From assembly GCF_035621135.1 (NCBI RefSeq), contig NZ_CP141728.1:1550001-1614000 (forward strand): a stretch of 64,000 bases of DNA, given 5' to 3'. The translations under genes and the position numbers were made by a program. The notes under the pieces were generated by a model. It was given only the letters and a program-made list of their open reading frames with translations. It searched no databases and had not been told where the DNA came from. Of this stretch, positions 26,836 to 34,363 are shown in pieces. Source of the stretch: Sinanaerobacter sp. ZZT-01. GTDB lineage: Bacteria > Bacillota > Clostridia > Peptostreptococcales > Anaerovoracaceae. Each line of letters opens with the position of its first letter. The first letter of the stretch is position 1.

Positions 26836-29184
26836 ATGACCTCAAATGCAATAAAAAGCCGGGAGACAACAATGTTTAATAGATTTTTAAATCATTGGAA
26901 AAGGAATATTTGGTTCGTTGCGACTATATTTTTTAATATTATGTACCTTTTCTGGAGAGTTTTTTTTACGATTCCGTTTGGTTATGGGGCCGTGTCTGTC
27001 GCGGCAGGATTTGCTCTTTTAACTGTAGAAGTATTAGGTATGGTAGAAGCTTTTATCCATTATGTAAATATGTGCTCCGATGAAGTTTATCCGCTTCCTA
27101 CCGTACCGTATGAGAGCTTTCCTCATATCGATATTTTCGTACCTACGTACAGCGAGGGAACAGAACTTCTTTATAAAACATTGAATGCATGCAATTACTT
27201 GAAATATCCCGATAGAAGTAAAGTACACATTTACTTGTGTGATGATAACCGAAGACCTGAGATGCGAAAGCTTGCAGAAAAAATGGGAGTCAACTATTTG
27301 GATCGTCCGGATAATCAAGGTGCAAAGGCAGGGAACCTCAACAATGCTTTGAAGCATTCGAAATCACCTTATATTGTAACCATTGATGCTGACATGATAT
27401 TGAAGAGTGACTTCTTGTTAAAAACAGTGCCTTATATGGTTGACTGCGATCGAAAGAATGAGGGACGGCCGGAAGAGGAAAAAATAAAATTGGGATTTAT
27501 TCAAACACCGCAGAGTTTCTATAATCCGGACTTATTTCAGTTTAATCTTTTTTCTGAGGGACGAATTCCAAATGAACAGGATTATTTTTACAGAGACATT
27601 CAGGTGGCCCGTACGAAGACGAACAGTGTCATTTACGGAGGATCCAATACTTTAATCCGCAGAGAGGCGTTAGAAGCGGTTGGCGGATTTTATACGGAAG
27701 CAATTACAGAAGATTTTGCTACTGGTATTTTAATACAGAGAAAACAGTATGTCAGCCTCGGAATTGGTGAACCGATGGCATCGGGCCTATCCGCAAATGA
27801 TTTACAAGGATTGGTGCAGCAAAGAGTGAGGTGGGCGCGTGGTGTTATTGCGACGGGAAGAAAGATGCATATTTTTACAACCCCAGATTTGTCCTTTTCT
27901 CAAAAGATGAATTATTGGGCGTCGATTTGGTATTGGTATGCACCTGTAAAAAGACTGATTTATATTATGTCACCGATACTATATGCCGTTTTTGGATTTA
28001 TGGTATTTAAATGCACTTTACCCCAGATTCTCATGTTCTGGTTACCGATGTACCTATCCAGCAACATTAATCTGCGCATGTTCAGTAACAATATACGTAA
28101 TACAAAATGGACTGGGATTTATGAGACCGTGATGTTTCCTTTTTTACTTCTACCTGTACTTGCAGAATCCTTTGGGATTACATTGAAAAAGTTTAAGGTG
28201 ACAAAAAAAGAACGCTACAAGAGCAGAACAAATGAAAATCTTATCTATGGGATCCCTTTTTCTATTTTAATTACTTTATCAATATTTGGTATTTTTCGTT
28301 GTATTACAATCATGTTTGACAGCGGTTCCTTTGGACCGATTGTTGTCTTATTTTGGTTGTTGAACAATCTGTTTTTCTTGATTATGGCGCTATTCTTTGT
28401 ATTTGGAAGAGTTCCTTATCGAAAAGCAGAGCGAGTGAGCGTAAAACTTCCGTGTACGATAAGTGACGAGTTAGAAACAGTAGAGGGAGTAACAAAAGAT
28501 ATTTCAGAAAACGGTGTGGCTATTATTTTAAAAGAACCATATTATTTTCAAGAAGAAACTTTGTTAAGCGTTGAAATAAAAACGGAGGACTACTGTGCAA
28601 AGTTAAAAACGAAAGTCGTGTATGTATCAAGTGTAGATTCGGAGCATTGGAGCTATTCGATGAAAATCATAGATCACTGCGGATATTATGATGATTTATT
28701 AGGAATTTTATATGATCGAATTCCAACTTTACCGAAAGAAATCAAAAAAGATAGCGGAAGCTTTGAGGATTTAAAACTAAATTCTAAAACAAGAATACTT
28801 CCTCTATCTTATCAGAAACGTCAGTATCCCAGAGTCGAGGTATATGCTCCCGCTGTATGCTTAGAATTAGAGAACCGACTGGTTCAAATATATGATTTTA
28901 ATTATGCGTATCTGACTTTAAGAGAAGAGAGCATTCCAAATTCTATCACATTAGAAATTTCTGAGAGCCTGCAATTAAAATGTAAATTTGTGAGTACGGT
29001 ACGAAATATATATAAGCTATACAGTATTGAGAATATACAGGAAATTTGGGGAGATGGAGATAATCGAGTTTTGCTTTTAGATTGGCTGAGGTCTGCAAAA
29101 AATGCGGCAGATACCTTCTATCTTTCAATGGATCAAGAACAGAAAAAAACAGCAGATGAATTTAATGAAATGGATTTAGTATGA
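26836..29184 (+). CDS. Cellulose-synthase-like glycosyltransferase with PilZ domain(s)
   Basis: A 782-residue membrane enzyme of GT family 2. After two helices (about 30-75) comes the cytoplasmic catalytic domain with the processive beta-glycosyltransferase residues: CDD near 135, DAD near 184, TED near 291 and QQRVRW near 327. Further helices follow to about 520. The PilZ domain begins with RKAER near 528 and DISENG near 555, the RxxxR and DxSxxG pair that binds cyclic di-GMP. A second stretch from about 660 again has RxxxR (RQYPR) but no DxSxxG, so it looks like a degenerate PilZ copy. The enzyme should polymerise and export a beta-glucan, probably cellulose, when c-di-GMP is high, as described for the clostridial cellulose synthase (Ccs). 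Confidence 0.9.
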   Translation: MTSNAIKSRETTMFNRFLNHWKRNIWFVATIFFNIMYLFWRVFFTIPFGYGAVSVAAGFALLTVEVLGMVEAFIHYVNMCSDEVYPLPTVPYESFPHIDIFVPTYSEGTELLYKTLNACNYLKYPDRSKVHIYLCDDNRRPEMRKLAEKMGVNYLDRPDNQGAKAGNLNNALKHSKSPYIVTIDADMILKSDFLLKTVPYMVDCDRKNEGRPEEEKIKLGFIQTPQSFYNPDLFQFNLFSEGRIPNEQDYFYRDIQVARTKTNSVIYGGSNTLIRREALEAVGGFYTEAITEDFATGILIQRKQYVSLGIGEPMASGLSANDLQGLVQQRVRWARGVIATGRKMHIFTTPDLSFSQKMNYWASIWYWYAPVKRLIYIMSPILYAVFGFMVFKCTLPQILMFWLPMYLSSNINLRMFSNNIRNTKWTGIYETVMFPFLLLPVLAESFGITLKKFKVTKKERYKSRTNENLIYGIPFSILITLSIFGIFRCITIMFDSGSFGPIVVLFWLLNNLFFLIMALFFVFGRVPYRKAERVSVKLPCTISDELETVEGVTKDISENGVAIILKEPYYFQEETLLSVEIKTEDYCAKLKTKVVYVSSVDSEHWSYSMKIIDHCGYYDDLLGILYDRIPTLPKEIKKDSGSFEDLKLNSKTRILPLSYQKRQYPRVEVYAPAVCLELENRLVQIYDFNYAYLTLREESIPNSITLEISESLQLKCKFVSTVRNIYKLYSIENIQEIWGDGDNRVLLLDWLRSAKNAADTFYLSMDQEQKKTADEFNEMDLV

Positions 29185-29204
29185 TTTAAGAAAAGGAGAC
29201 GTAA

Positions 29205-30281
29205 ATGAAAAAATCAAAAATAATAATTCTGCTGATCCTTATATTTTGTATTGCAGGGGGTATTTGGTATTACTGGAAATGGGGCGAGGATTTGAGATTT
29301 GCAAAAAAATTAGGAGCAGGGATTAATATAGGAAATTCTCTGGATGCAACCGGTTTAAGAAACTATAATCCAAACGCTTCTGAGTTAGACTATGAGACGT
29401 TTTGGAATGATGAACCGATTACGAGGCAAATGTTACGAACCATTGCTGCTGCGGGATTTCAAACGGTTCGTATTCCCATAACCTGGGAGGATCACCTAGA
29501 TGCAGAGGGAATGATTGCAGAAGAGTGGATGAATCGCGTGGAAACGGTTGTACAATATGCCTTGGATGAAGGCTTGTATGTTATTATTAATCTCCACCAT
29601 GAAATGTGGCTGGATTTAAAAGCGGGAAAAGAAGAGGAAATTTCTCGATTGTTTCAAACAGTATGGATGCAGGTCGCAGAACGATTTGCTTCTTATGAGG
29701 AACACTTAATTTTTGAATCCATGAATGAACCAAGGTTAAGAGATAGTATCCATGAATGGGATGAAGGGACTGCCGAGCTTAGAGATATGGTAAACCATTT
29801 GAACCGTATTTTTGTAGATACAGTTCGTGGAAGCAGGGGAAAGAATAAGAAAAGATATCTCATGATTTCTCCCTATGCAAGCAATCATGAGGAAAAAGCA
29901 TTGCAGGATTTAGAAATTCCGGGTTCGCATATAATCGTTTCCGTACATACCTATATTCCTTATGACTTTTGCCAAAATGAGGAGGGGACGAAAGAATGGA
30001 ATAAAGAAGATGCAGAAAGCCGACAAAAAATCCTAACGGTCTTAGAGAACATTGATCGGTATTTTCTGCAAAGAGGAGTTCCGGTATCTTTCACGGAATT
30101 TGGATGTAAGAATAAAGACAATTTAAAAGCAAGAAAAGAATGGACCGATTTTTTTGTGAAAGAAGCAAAGAAACATGGAATTCCTTATGTTTGGTGGGAT
30201 GATGGCGGTGACTATGCGTTGCTGGATCGTAGTAAGAATAATTGGATTTGGCCGGAATTGGTTGAAATTCTAACCAAATAA
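29205..30281 (+). CDS. GH5 endoglucanase, membrane anchored (CcsZ-like)
   Basis: A 358-residue protein: a short N-terminal anchor (residues about 5-22), then a glycoside hydrolase family 5 barrel. Signatures are NIGNSLDA near 47, TVRIPITWEDH near 89, IINLHHEMW near 127, ESMNEPR near 172 (acid/base Glu) and SFTEFGCK near 295 (nucleophile Glu), followed by WWDDGG. It follows the synthase by 20 bases. Cellulose synthesis operons usually contain such a hydrolase, which trims or releases glucan chains during export. It is the last gene of this operon; the next gene is convergent. Confidence 0.92.
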   Translation: MKKSKIIILLILIFCIAGGIWYYWKWGEDLRFAKKLGAGINIGNSLDATGLRNYNPNASELDYETFWNDEPITRQMLRTIAAAGFQTVRIPITWEDHLDAEGMIAEEWMNRVETVVQYALDEGLYVIINLHHEMWLDLKAGKEEEISRLFQTVWMQVAERFASYEEHLIFESMNEPRLRDSIHEWDEGTAELRDMVNHLNRIFVDTVRGSRGKNKKRYLMISPYASNHEEKALQDLEIPGSHIIVSVHTYIPYDFCQNEEGTKEWNKEDAESRQKILTVLENIDRYFLQRGVPVSFTEFGCKNKDNLKARKEWTDFFVKEAKKHGIPYVWWDDGGDYALLDRSKNNWIWPELVEILTK

Positions 30282-30351
30282 AACGGATTATAATTACCCC
30301 GATTTTTGAGTCGACACTTTAAGCCCTGTGATATAATGGGAGAACTTTTAA

Positions 30352-30750
30352 TTATTCTAAATCTTGTATATTCATTTTTTCTAGCTCTTTTTTTCTTTTT
30401 AGTGTTTCACGGCAAGCAAAGTAGATGGATAGAAGAATGACCGTTGGGATGTTATAAAGCAAAAATACGATAATTACCATGAAAATCGTTGAAGAAAGAT
30501 TGGCTTGATCGGTAGAGCTTTCTACAGCACTATTTATAATTTCTCCGCCTTGTGAAATAGATTGTTCCGTTACGGTAAACGTTGAGAAAATTGGTATACC
30601 CATAGCAGCGATGAGCGAAAAAATTAGGCAAATAAGAGGTAAGATTAATCCCAGCCATTTATTTTTCTTTCTCGATAAGAATATCTGTAAAGCAATGATG
30701 CTCCCTACTATGATTATGAATAAGATAAGTATAATAAATGTATTTTGCAT
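30352..30750 (-). CDS. Small membrane protein paired with DUF2089 regulator
   Basis: A 132-residue protein with three hydrophobic segments (about 4-24, 32-54 and 88-112) and a charged cytoplasmic tail (KRKKELEKMN). I do not recognise a named family. Its start is one base after the stop of the DUF2089 gene upstream, so the two are surely co-transcribed and probably coupled. Small membrane proteins are common partners of DUF2089 regulators and may sense an envelope signal or be the regulated output; this is inference. Confidence 0.65.
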   Translation of the reverse strand: MQNTFIILILFIIIVGSIIALQIFLSRKKNKWLGLILPLICLIFSLIAAMGIPIFSTFTVTEQSISQGGEIINSAVESSTDQANLSSTIFMVIIVFLLYNIPTVILLSIYFACRETLKRKKELEKMNIQDLE

Positions 30751-30751
30751 A

Positions 30752-31054
30752 TTACTCTACCTCCCGTTTTCCTTTTTTGTACTCTGCCATCAAGATTTTT
30801 GCTGCATCGAAATCGATTTTTTCACTAACAGCTAGTCTTTTGATTAATGCGATATAGGGTTCATTATTAGAGTCCTCATTGATTTGTATTTTTTGAATCA
30901 GCTTATCCAGACGTAAGCGAACAGTAGGATAAGTTACATTATATTGTCTGGCTATTTCTTTTAAAGATCCGGATGAAAGAAGAAATTTCTTTATGAAAAC
31001 AAGATCTTCATCATCAAGATTACTCATCCATTCAGGTACAATTTCAATTGACAT
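30752..31054 (-). CDS. DUF2089 helix-turn-helix regulator
   Basis: A 100-residue protein. Residues about 10-52 form a helix-turn-helix (WMSNLDDEDLVFIKKFLLSS, then GSLKEIARQYNVTYPTVRLRLDKL) typical of the DUF2089 family, which resembles sigma-factor region 4 and LuxR-type helices. The C-terminal part is alpha-helical (DFDAAKILMAEYKKGKR). The gene starts at ATG with GGAGATGAT upstream and is the first gene of a two-gene unit. A promoter flanked by a large inverted repeat lies directly in front of it, suggesting autoregulation. Confidence 0.82.
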   Translation of the reverse strand: MSIEIVPEWMSNLDDEDLVFIKKFLLSSGSLKEIARQYNVTYPTVRLRLDKLIQKIQINEDSNNEPYIALIKRLAVSEKIDFDAAKILMAEYKKGKREVE

Positions 31055-31068
31055 AATATCATCTCCTC

Positions 31069-31107
31069 AATAATATTAAGTATATAGTTTAATATTATTA
31101 AAGTCAA
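31069..31107 (-). promoter_or_regulatory. DUF2089 operon promoter inside an inverted repeat
   Basis: On the minus strand TTGACT (31102-31107), a 17-base spacer and TATACT (31079-31084). The arms AATAATATTAA (31069-31079) and TTAATATTATT (31089-31099) are perfect complements separated by 9 bases, and the -10 box fills the space between them. A protein bound to the repeat would block RNA polymerase. Confidence 0.7.
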
Positions 31108-31288
31108 TAATGAATTTGTTCTTTAATTTATTTGATAAGATTAAAAGTTTATCTATTAATCTCATTCCTATTTATCTTATTAATTACCCCATACGTCGAT
31201 ATTTGTTTTATTTTAGTTTGTTTGTACTACTTGAAAGGGGGTCAACAGATTAGTCTTTTAAAAGTTAATATTTACTAGGCGCTTGATC

Positions 31289-31335
31289 TTGACGTAAAAG
31301 TATAATAGTGCTAATATGTTGATATACTTAAACAT
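31289..31335 (+). promoter_or_regulatory. YfcC operon promoter with putative ArsR operator
   Basis: TTGACG (31289-31294), 17 bases and TAATAT (31312-31317). The -10 overlaps ATGTTGATATACTTAAACAT (31316-31335), an ATGTT-N10-AACAT dyad continued by GTAATC. A close copy occurs after the arsR-like gene at 33071, so this is the probable operator. The rest of this intergenic stretch (31108-31288) shows no other clear element. Confidence 0.6.
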
Positions 31336-31358
31336 GTAATCGCATTTAGGAGGTTGGT

Positions 31359-32729
31359 ATGAAGCGGAGGCACCTGGATACCTATGTGGTTTTGACATTA
31401 ATAATATTTTTCATGGCACTCGCATCTTTTTTGATACCGTCAGGCTCCTATCAGCGATCTGTGGATGTGACAAACGGTATTGAGTATGTGATACCGGATA
31501 GTTTTACATTTACAGAAAAAACAAACTTGTCCTTGCTCGATTTTATGAGAGTGATTCCGGATGGGATGATGCAGGCGAGTGAAATTATCATATTTGTTTT
31601 AATTGCCGGAGGAAGCTTAGGAATTATAAATGCAACTGGAACCATCAATGGCTTTATCAGTACAGTTTCATCTAAATTTAAGACGCATGGGAGTCTTGCC
31701 ATCTTACTGCTAATGCTTTGTTTTTCCTTATCCGGAGCATTACTTGGAACAGCGGAGGAAGCATTGCCTCTGTATCCGATTGTCATGGTGCTTGCACTCT
31801 CATTGGGATATGATAAAATAACGGGAGTGTCCATTGTGCTTTTGGGGACTGGAGTCGGTTTTGTAGCCGGATTTTTGAATCCATTTACGGTTGGAATTGC
31901 ACAGCAGGTTTCGGGTTTACCCCTGTTTTCCGGGATGGTCTATCGTTTGTTAGTTTATCTAGTATTCTTTACCATCACTATTTTATATGTACTGAATTAC
32001 GCAAAGAAAAATCGTTTTAAAACAAGTTTAAATGAAGAAGTAATGGCTGATTCTTATCTTGCAGAATATGATTTCAGCACAGTCTTTCAATTAACGAAAC
32101 GTCAAATTGGAGTTGTATTTGTTCTTTGCTTTTTTACAATTTTATTAATGTGTGGGGTTTTATGGTGGAGGTTTTATATCTTAGAAATTGCTGCGTGCTT
32201 TTTCTTTATGGGTATTTTTTCGGGAATTATCGGAGGATTGGACTCCGGTAAGATTGTGTCAGAATTTATGAAAGGTGCTGCCAGCCTATTATACGGTGCA
32301 TTGATTATCGGTATGGCAAAATCTATCTTTGTTGTCATGCAATCTGCGGGGATATTAGATACGGTTATTTATTATCTGGTGCAGTTTATAGAAAAGTTTT
32401 CAAGGTCAGTTAATGTAATTTCAATGTTTTTAGTTCAAAGTATTATAAATTTATTTATTACCTCAGGAAGTGGTCAGGCTGCCGTAACGATGCCAATTAT
32501 GAAAAACATTGCAGATTTGACCAGTATACCCAGACAGTCCGCAATTTTAGCATTTCAGTTTGGAGATGGGTTTTCCAATGTAATCAGCCCGACGTCGGGC
32601 TATTTTATGGCAGCACTGGGAATCGCAGGCGTCAATTGGCGGGAGTGGGCAAAATTTATGTTTCCATTGTTTGCCATTTGGTGTATGATAGGGTGTGTAA
32701 TGCTGGTAATTTCAATATATGTATATTAA
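31359..32729 (+). CDS. YfcC family membrane transporter
   Basis: A 456-residue protein with about 11-12 membrane helices and the YfcC/ArcD-like family layout: an N-terminal IPSGSYQR after the first helix, EEALPLYPIVMVLALSLGYD near 130, GFLNPFTVGIAQQVSGLPLFSG near 171, and ITSGSGQAAVTMPIM near 366 then FQFGDGFSNVISPTSGYFMA. Members are thought to move amino acids, peptides or short acids. It is the first gene of an operon with an ArsR regulator, an M20 peptidase and a second YfcC, suggesting uptake of a small N-acyl amino acid or peptide. AGGAGG is 6 bases before the ATG. Confidence 0.85.
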   Translation: MKRRHLDTYVVLTLIIFFMALASFLIPSGSYQRSVDVTNGIEYVIPDSFTFTEKTNLSLLDFMRVIPDGMMQASEIIIFVLIAGGSLGIINATGTINGFISTVSSKFKTHGSLAILLLMLCFSLSGALLGTAEEALPLYPIVMVLALSLGYDKITGVSIVLLGTGVGFVAGFLNPFTVGIAQQVSGLPLFSGMVYRLLVYLVFFTITILYVLNYAKKNRFKTSLNEEVMADSYLAEYDFSTVFQLTKRQIGVVFVLCFFTILLMCGVLWWRFYILEIAACFFFMGIFSGIIGGLDSGKIVSEFMKGAASLLYGALIIGMAKSIFVVMQSAGILDTVIYYLVQFIEKFSRSVNVISMFLVQSIINLFITSGSGQAAVTMPIMKNIADLTSIPRQSAILAFQFGDGFSNVISPTSGYFMAALGIAGVNWREWAKFMFPLFAIWCMIGCVMLVISIYVY

Positions 32730-32756
32730 CAATAATGTGGTTGAGGGAATAAAAAG

Positions 32757-33050
32757 ATGTCAGGAATGAATAGTGATTATTTTGATTCTGAAATTTTCAA
32801 GGTATTAGGGGAAGAGGCTAGAATTGATATTTTAAATATACTTGGAAAACAAGAATTAAATGTAAGTGAGATTGCGGATAAAGTGAAAATTTCTCGTCCG
32901 ACTGTCTCGCATCATATGCAGATCTTAAAGCGAGCAGGGGTTGTATTTTCAAGACGAGAAGGAAAAGAAATTTACTATAGTGTGAACATGACAGCGTTTA
33001 CTTCATTGGCAAGAGTGATACTTGGATTTGTAAATACAGGTAAATTCTAA
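32757..33050 (+). CDS. ArsR family winged-helix regulator
   Basis: A 97-residue winged-helix protein. The recognition segment reads VSEIADKVKISRPTVSHHMQ (about residues 43-62), then an L-K-R-A-G-V-V wing with RREGKEIYYSVN. It lacks the CVC and DxHxxH metal ligands of CadC/SmtB proteins, so it may sense something other than metal, such as a metabolite handled by the neighbouring peptidase. It sits between the first YfcC gene and the peptidase gene; copies of an ATGTT-N10-AACAT dyad flank it. Confidence 0.85.
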   Translation: MSGMNSDYFDSEIFKVLGEEARIDILNILGKQELNVSEIADKVKISRPTVSHHMQILKRAGVVFSRREGKEIYYSVNMTAFTSLARVILGFVNTGKF

Positions 33051-33070
33051 TTCTAATTTTTTTGCTATAC

Positions 33071-33090
33071 ATGTTGATGTGTGTAAACAT
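33071..33090 (+). promoter_or_regulatory. Second putative ArsR operator
   Basis: ATGTTGATGTGTGTAAACAT, the same ATGTTGAT...TAAACAT dyad as at 31316-31335, and again followed by ATAATC. It precedes the peptidase gene. TATAAT at 33090-33095 could be a -10 box, but no good -35 is present. Confidence 0.55.
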
Positions 33091-33165
33091 ATAATCATAT
33101 AAAGAAAGGAGGAAAAACAATTTGTTTTATTGGATGGATCAACTTATGGTCAAAGGAGGGAAAAA

Positions 33166-34344
33166 ATGAAACTGTTTTCTTATGTATCAAAGGAAGAAAT
33201 TTTAAAAATTTTAATGGACTTGGTTGCAATTGAAAGTCATCGTGAAAATGAACAAAAAGAGGAGAAAGTTGCACAGTACATCCATCAGAAACTAAAAGAA
33301 GAGGGAATTGCTACTAAGTTAGATTACGTAGAGCCGAAAAGGCCAAATGTCTATGGTTTTTTAGGGGAAGAAGGGGATGTTGCGGAGCTTATGTTTAACG
33401 GGCATATTGACACAATACCCGGATTTCAGATGGACTATGAACCGTTTCAGCCGTTTGTAAAAGATGGAATCATTTATGGCAGAGGAACGGCAGATATGAA
33501 AGGTGGGATTGCGGCGTACATTGCAGCATTGCTTGCCGCAAAACGTTCAGGCTTTCAGGCAAAGAAGACAGTGATGTTTGCAGGTGTCACTGGTGAGGAA
33601 GAACGGTCAAATGGCACGGAGCATTTAATAAAGACTGGAAAACGTGCCAAGTATGTTGTGATTGCAGAACCTACATCTTTACAGCCATGTATTGCACACA
33701 AAGGAATGGAATGGATTGAAGTAAAATTCATCGGAAGGGCTACACATGGAAGCCGACCGCATGATGGCATTAATGCAGTTTATGCAGGCGCACAATTTTG
33801 CAGTAAAGTAGAGCGTGTACTTCAAAATGAGATTGAGAGGCGTACATTTCCAATGCTGGGAACAGGCACGATCAATGTGGGCAGTATAGCTGGTGGAACA
33901 GACCCGAATATTGTTCCTGATGAATGCATTATTTCAATGGATCGGCGCTGGCTTCCTTCTGAGACATTAGAAATGATTCACGGAGAAATAGAGGAGATTG
34001 CAAAAGAGGTTGCCCAAGCGTATCAATGCAAGTATCAATTTCGTGCGATGCGTGAATTGACAGCAGCTATGATCAATGCACCGTATGCGCTTGCGAAAGA
34101 AGACGAGTGGGCTCATTGCGTTTGCGATGCATCCGAAGAAGTATTGAATTGCAGAAAAGAAGTCGGAGCATTTCCGGCGTGGAGCGATGCGGGAATTCTC
34201 GGTGTGCATACAGATGCCAAATGTGTCATTTTAGGTCCTGGAAATATTACACAAGCACACGCAAATGATGAATTTTGTGAATTGAAGGAAGTGTATCAGG
34301 CTGCTGAAATTTATTTAAACCTGATCGGAAAAATATGCGGATAA
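33166..34344 (+). CDS. M20 family metallopeptidase / deacylase (ArgE/DapE-like)
   Basis: A 392-residue cytoplasmic zinc hydrolase. Metal and catalytic residues are visible: FNGHIDTIPG near 75 (H and D), GRGTADMKGGIAA near 106 (D), GEEERSNGTEH near 143 (catalytic and metal Glu), AEPTSLQP near 167 and LGPGNITQAHANDE near 356 (last His). The dimerization lid lies between. I chose ATG 33166, after AAAGGAGGG, rather than an upstream in-frame start. Such enzymes cleave N-acyl amino acids or small peptides. Being sandwiched between two YfcC transporters suggests hydrolysis of an imported substrate. Confidence 0.9.
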   Translation: MKLFSYVSKEEILKILMDLVAIESHRENEQKEEKVAQYIHQKLKEEGIATKLDYVEPKRPNVYGFLGEEGDVAELMFNGHIDTIPGFQMDYEPFQPFVKDGIIYGRGTADMKGGIAAYIAALLAAKRSGFQAKKTVMFAGVTGEEERSNGTEHLIKTGKRAKYVVIAEPTSLQPCIAHKGMEWIEVKFIGRATHGSRPHDGINAVYAGAQFCSKVERVLQNEIERRTFPMLGTGTINVGSIAGGTDPNIVPDECIISMDRRWLPSETLEMIHGEIEEIAKEVAQAYQCKYQFRAMRELTAAMINAPYALAKEDEWAHCVCDASEEVLNCRKEVGAFPAWSDAGILGVHTDAKCVILGPGNITQAHANDEFCELKEVYQAAEIYLNLIGKICG

Positions 34345-34363
34345 AAGGAAAGGGGTTCTGTTT

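Noticed and set aside
31088-31288. Possible small gene or RNA in the divergent gap before the first yfcC gene
   Set aside because: No frame with a ribosome site and no stable stem beyond the DUF2089 repeat could be supported.
31301-31306. TATAAT as -10 box of the first yfcC gene
   Set aside because: No -35 lies at a usable distance; TTGACG-17-TAATAT a few bases on is better spaced.
33130-33165. Upstream start for the M20 peptidase
   Set aside because: The extra 12 residues have no ribosome site, while AAAGGAGGG directly precedes ATG 33166.
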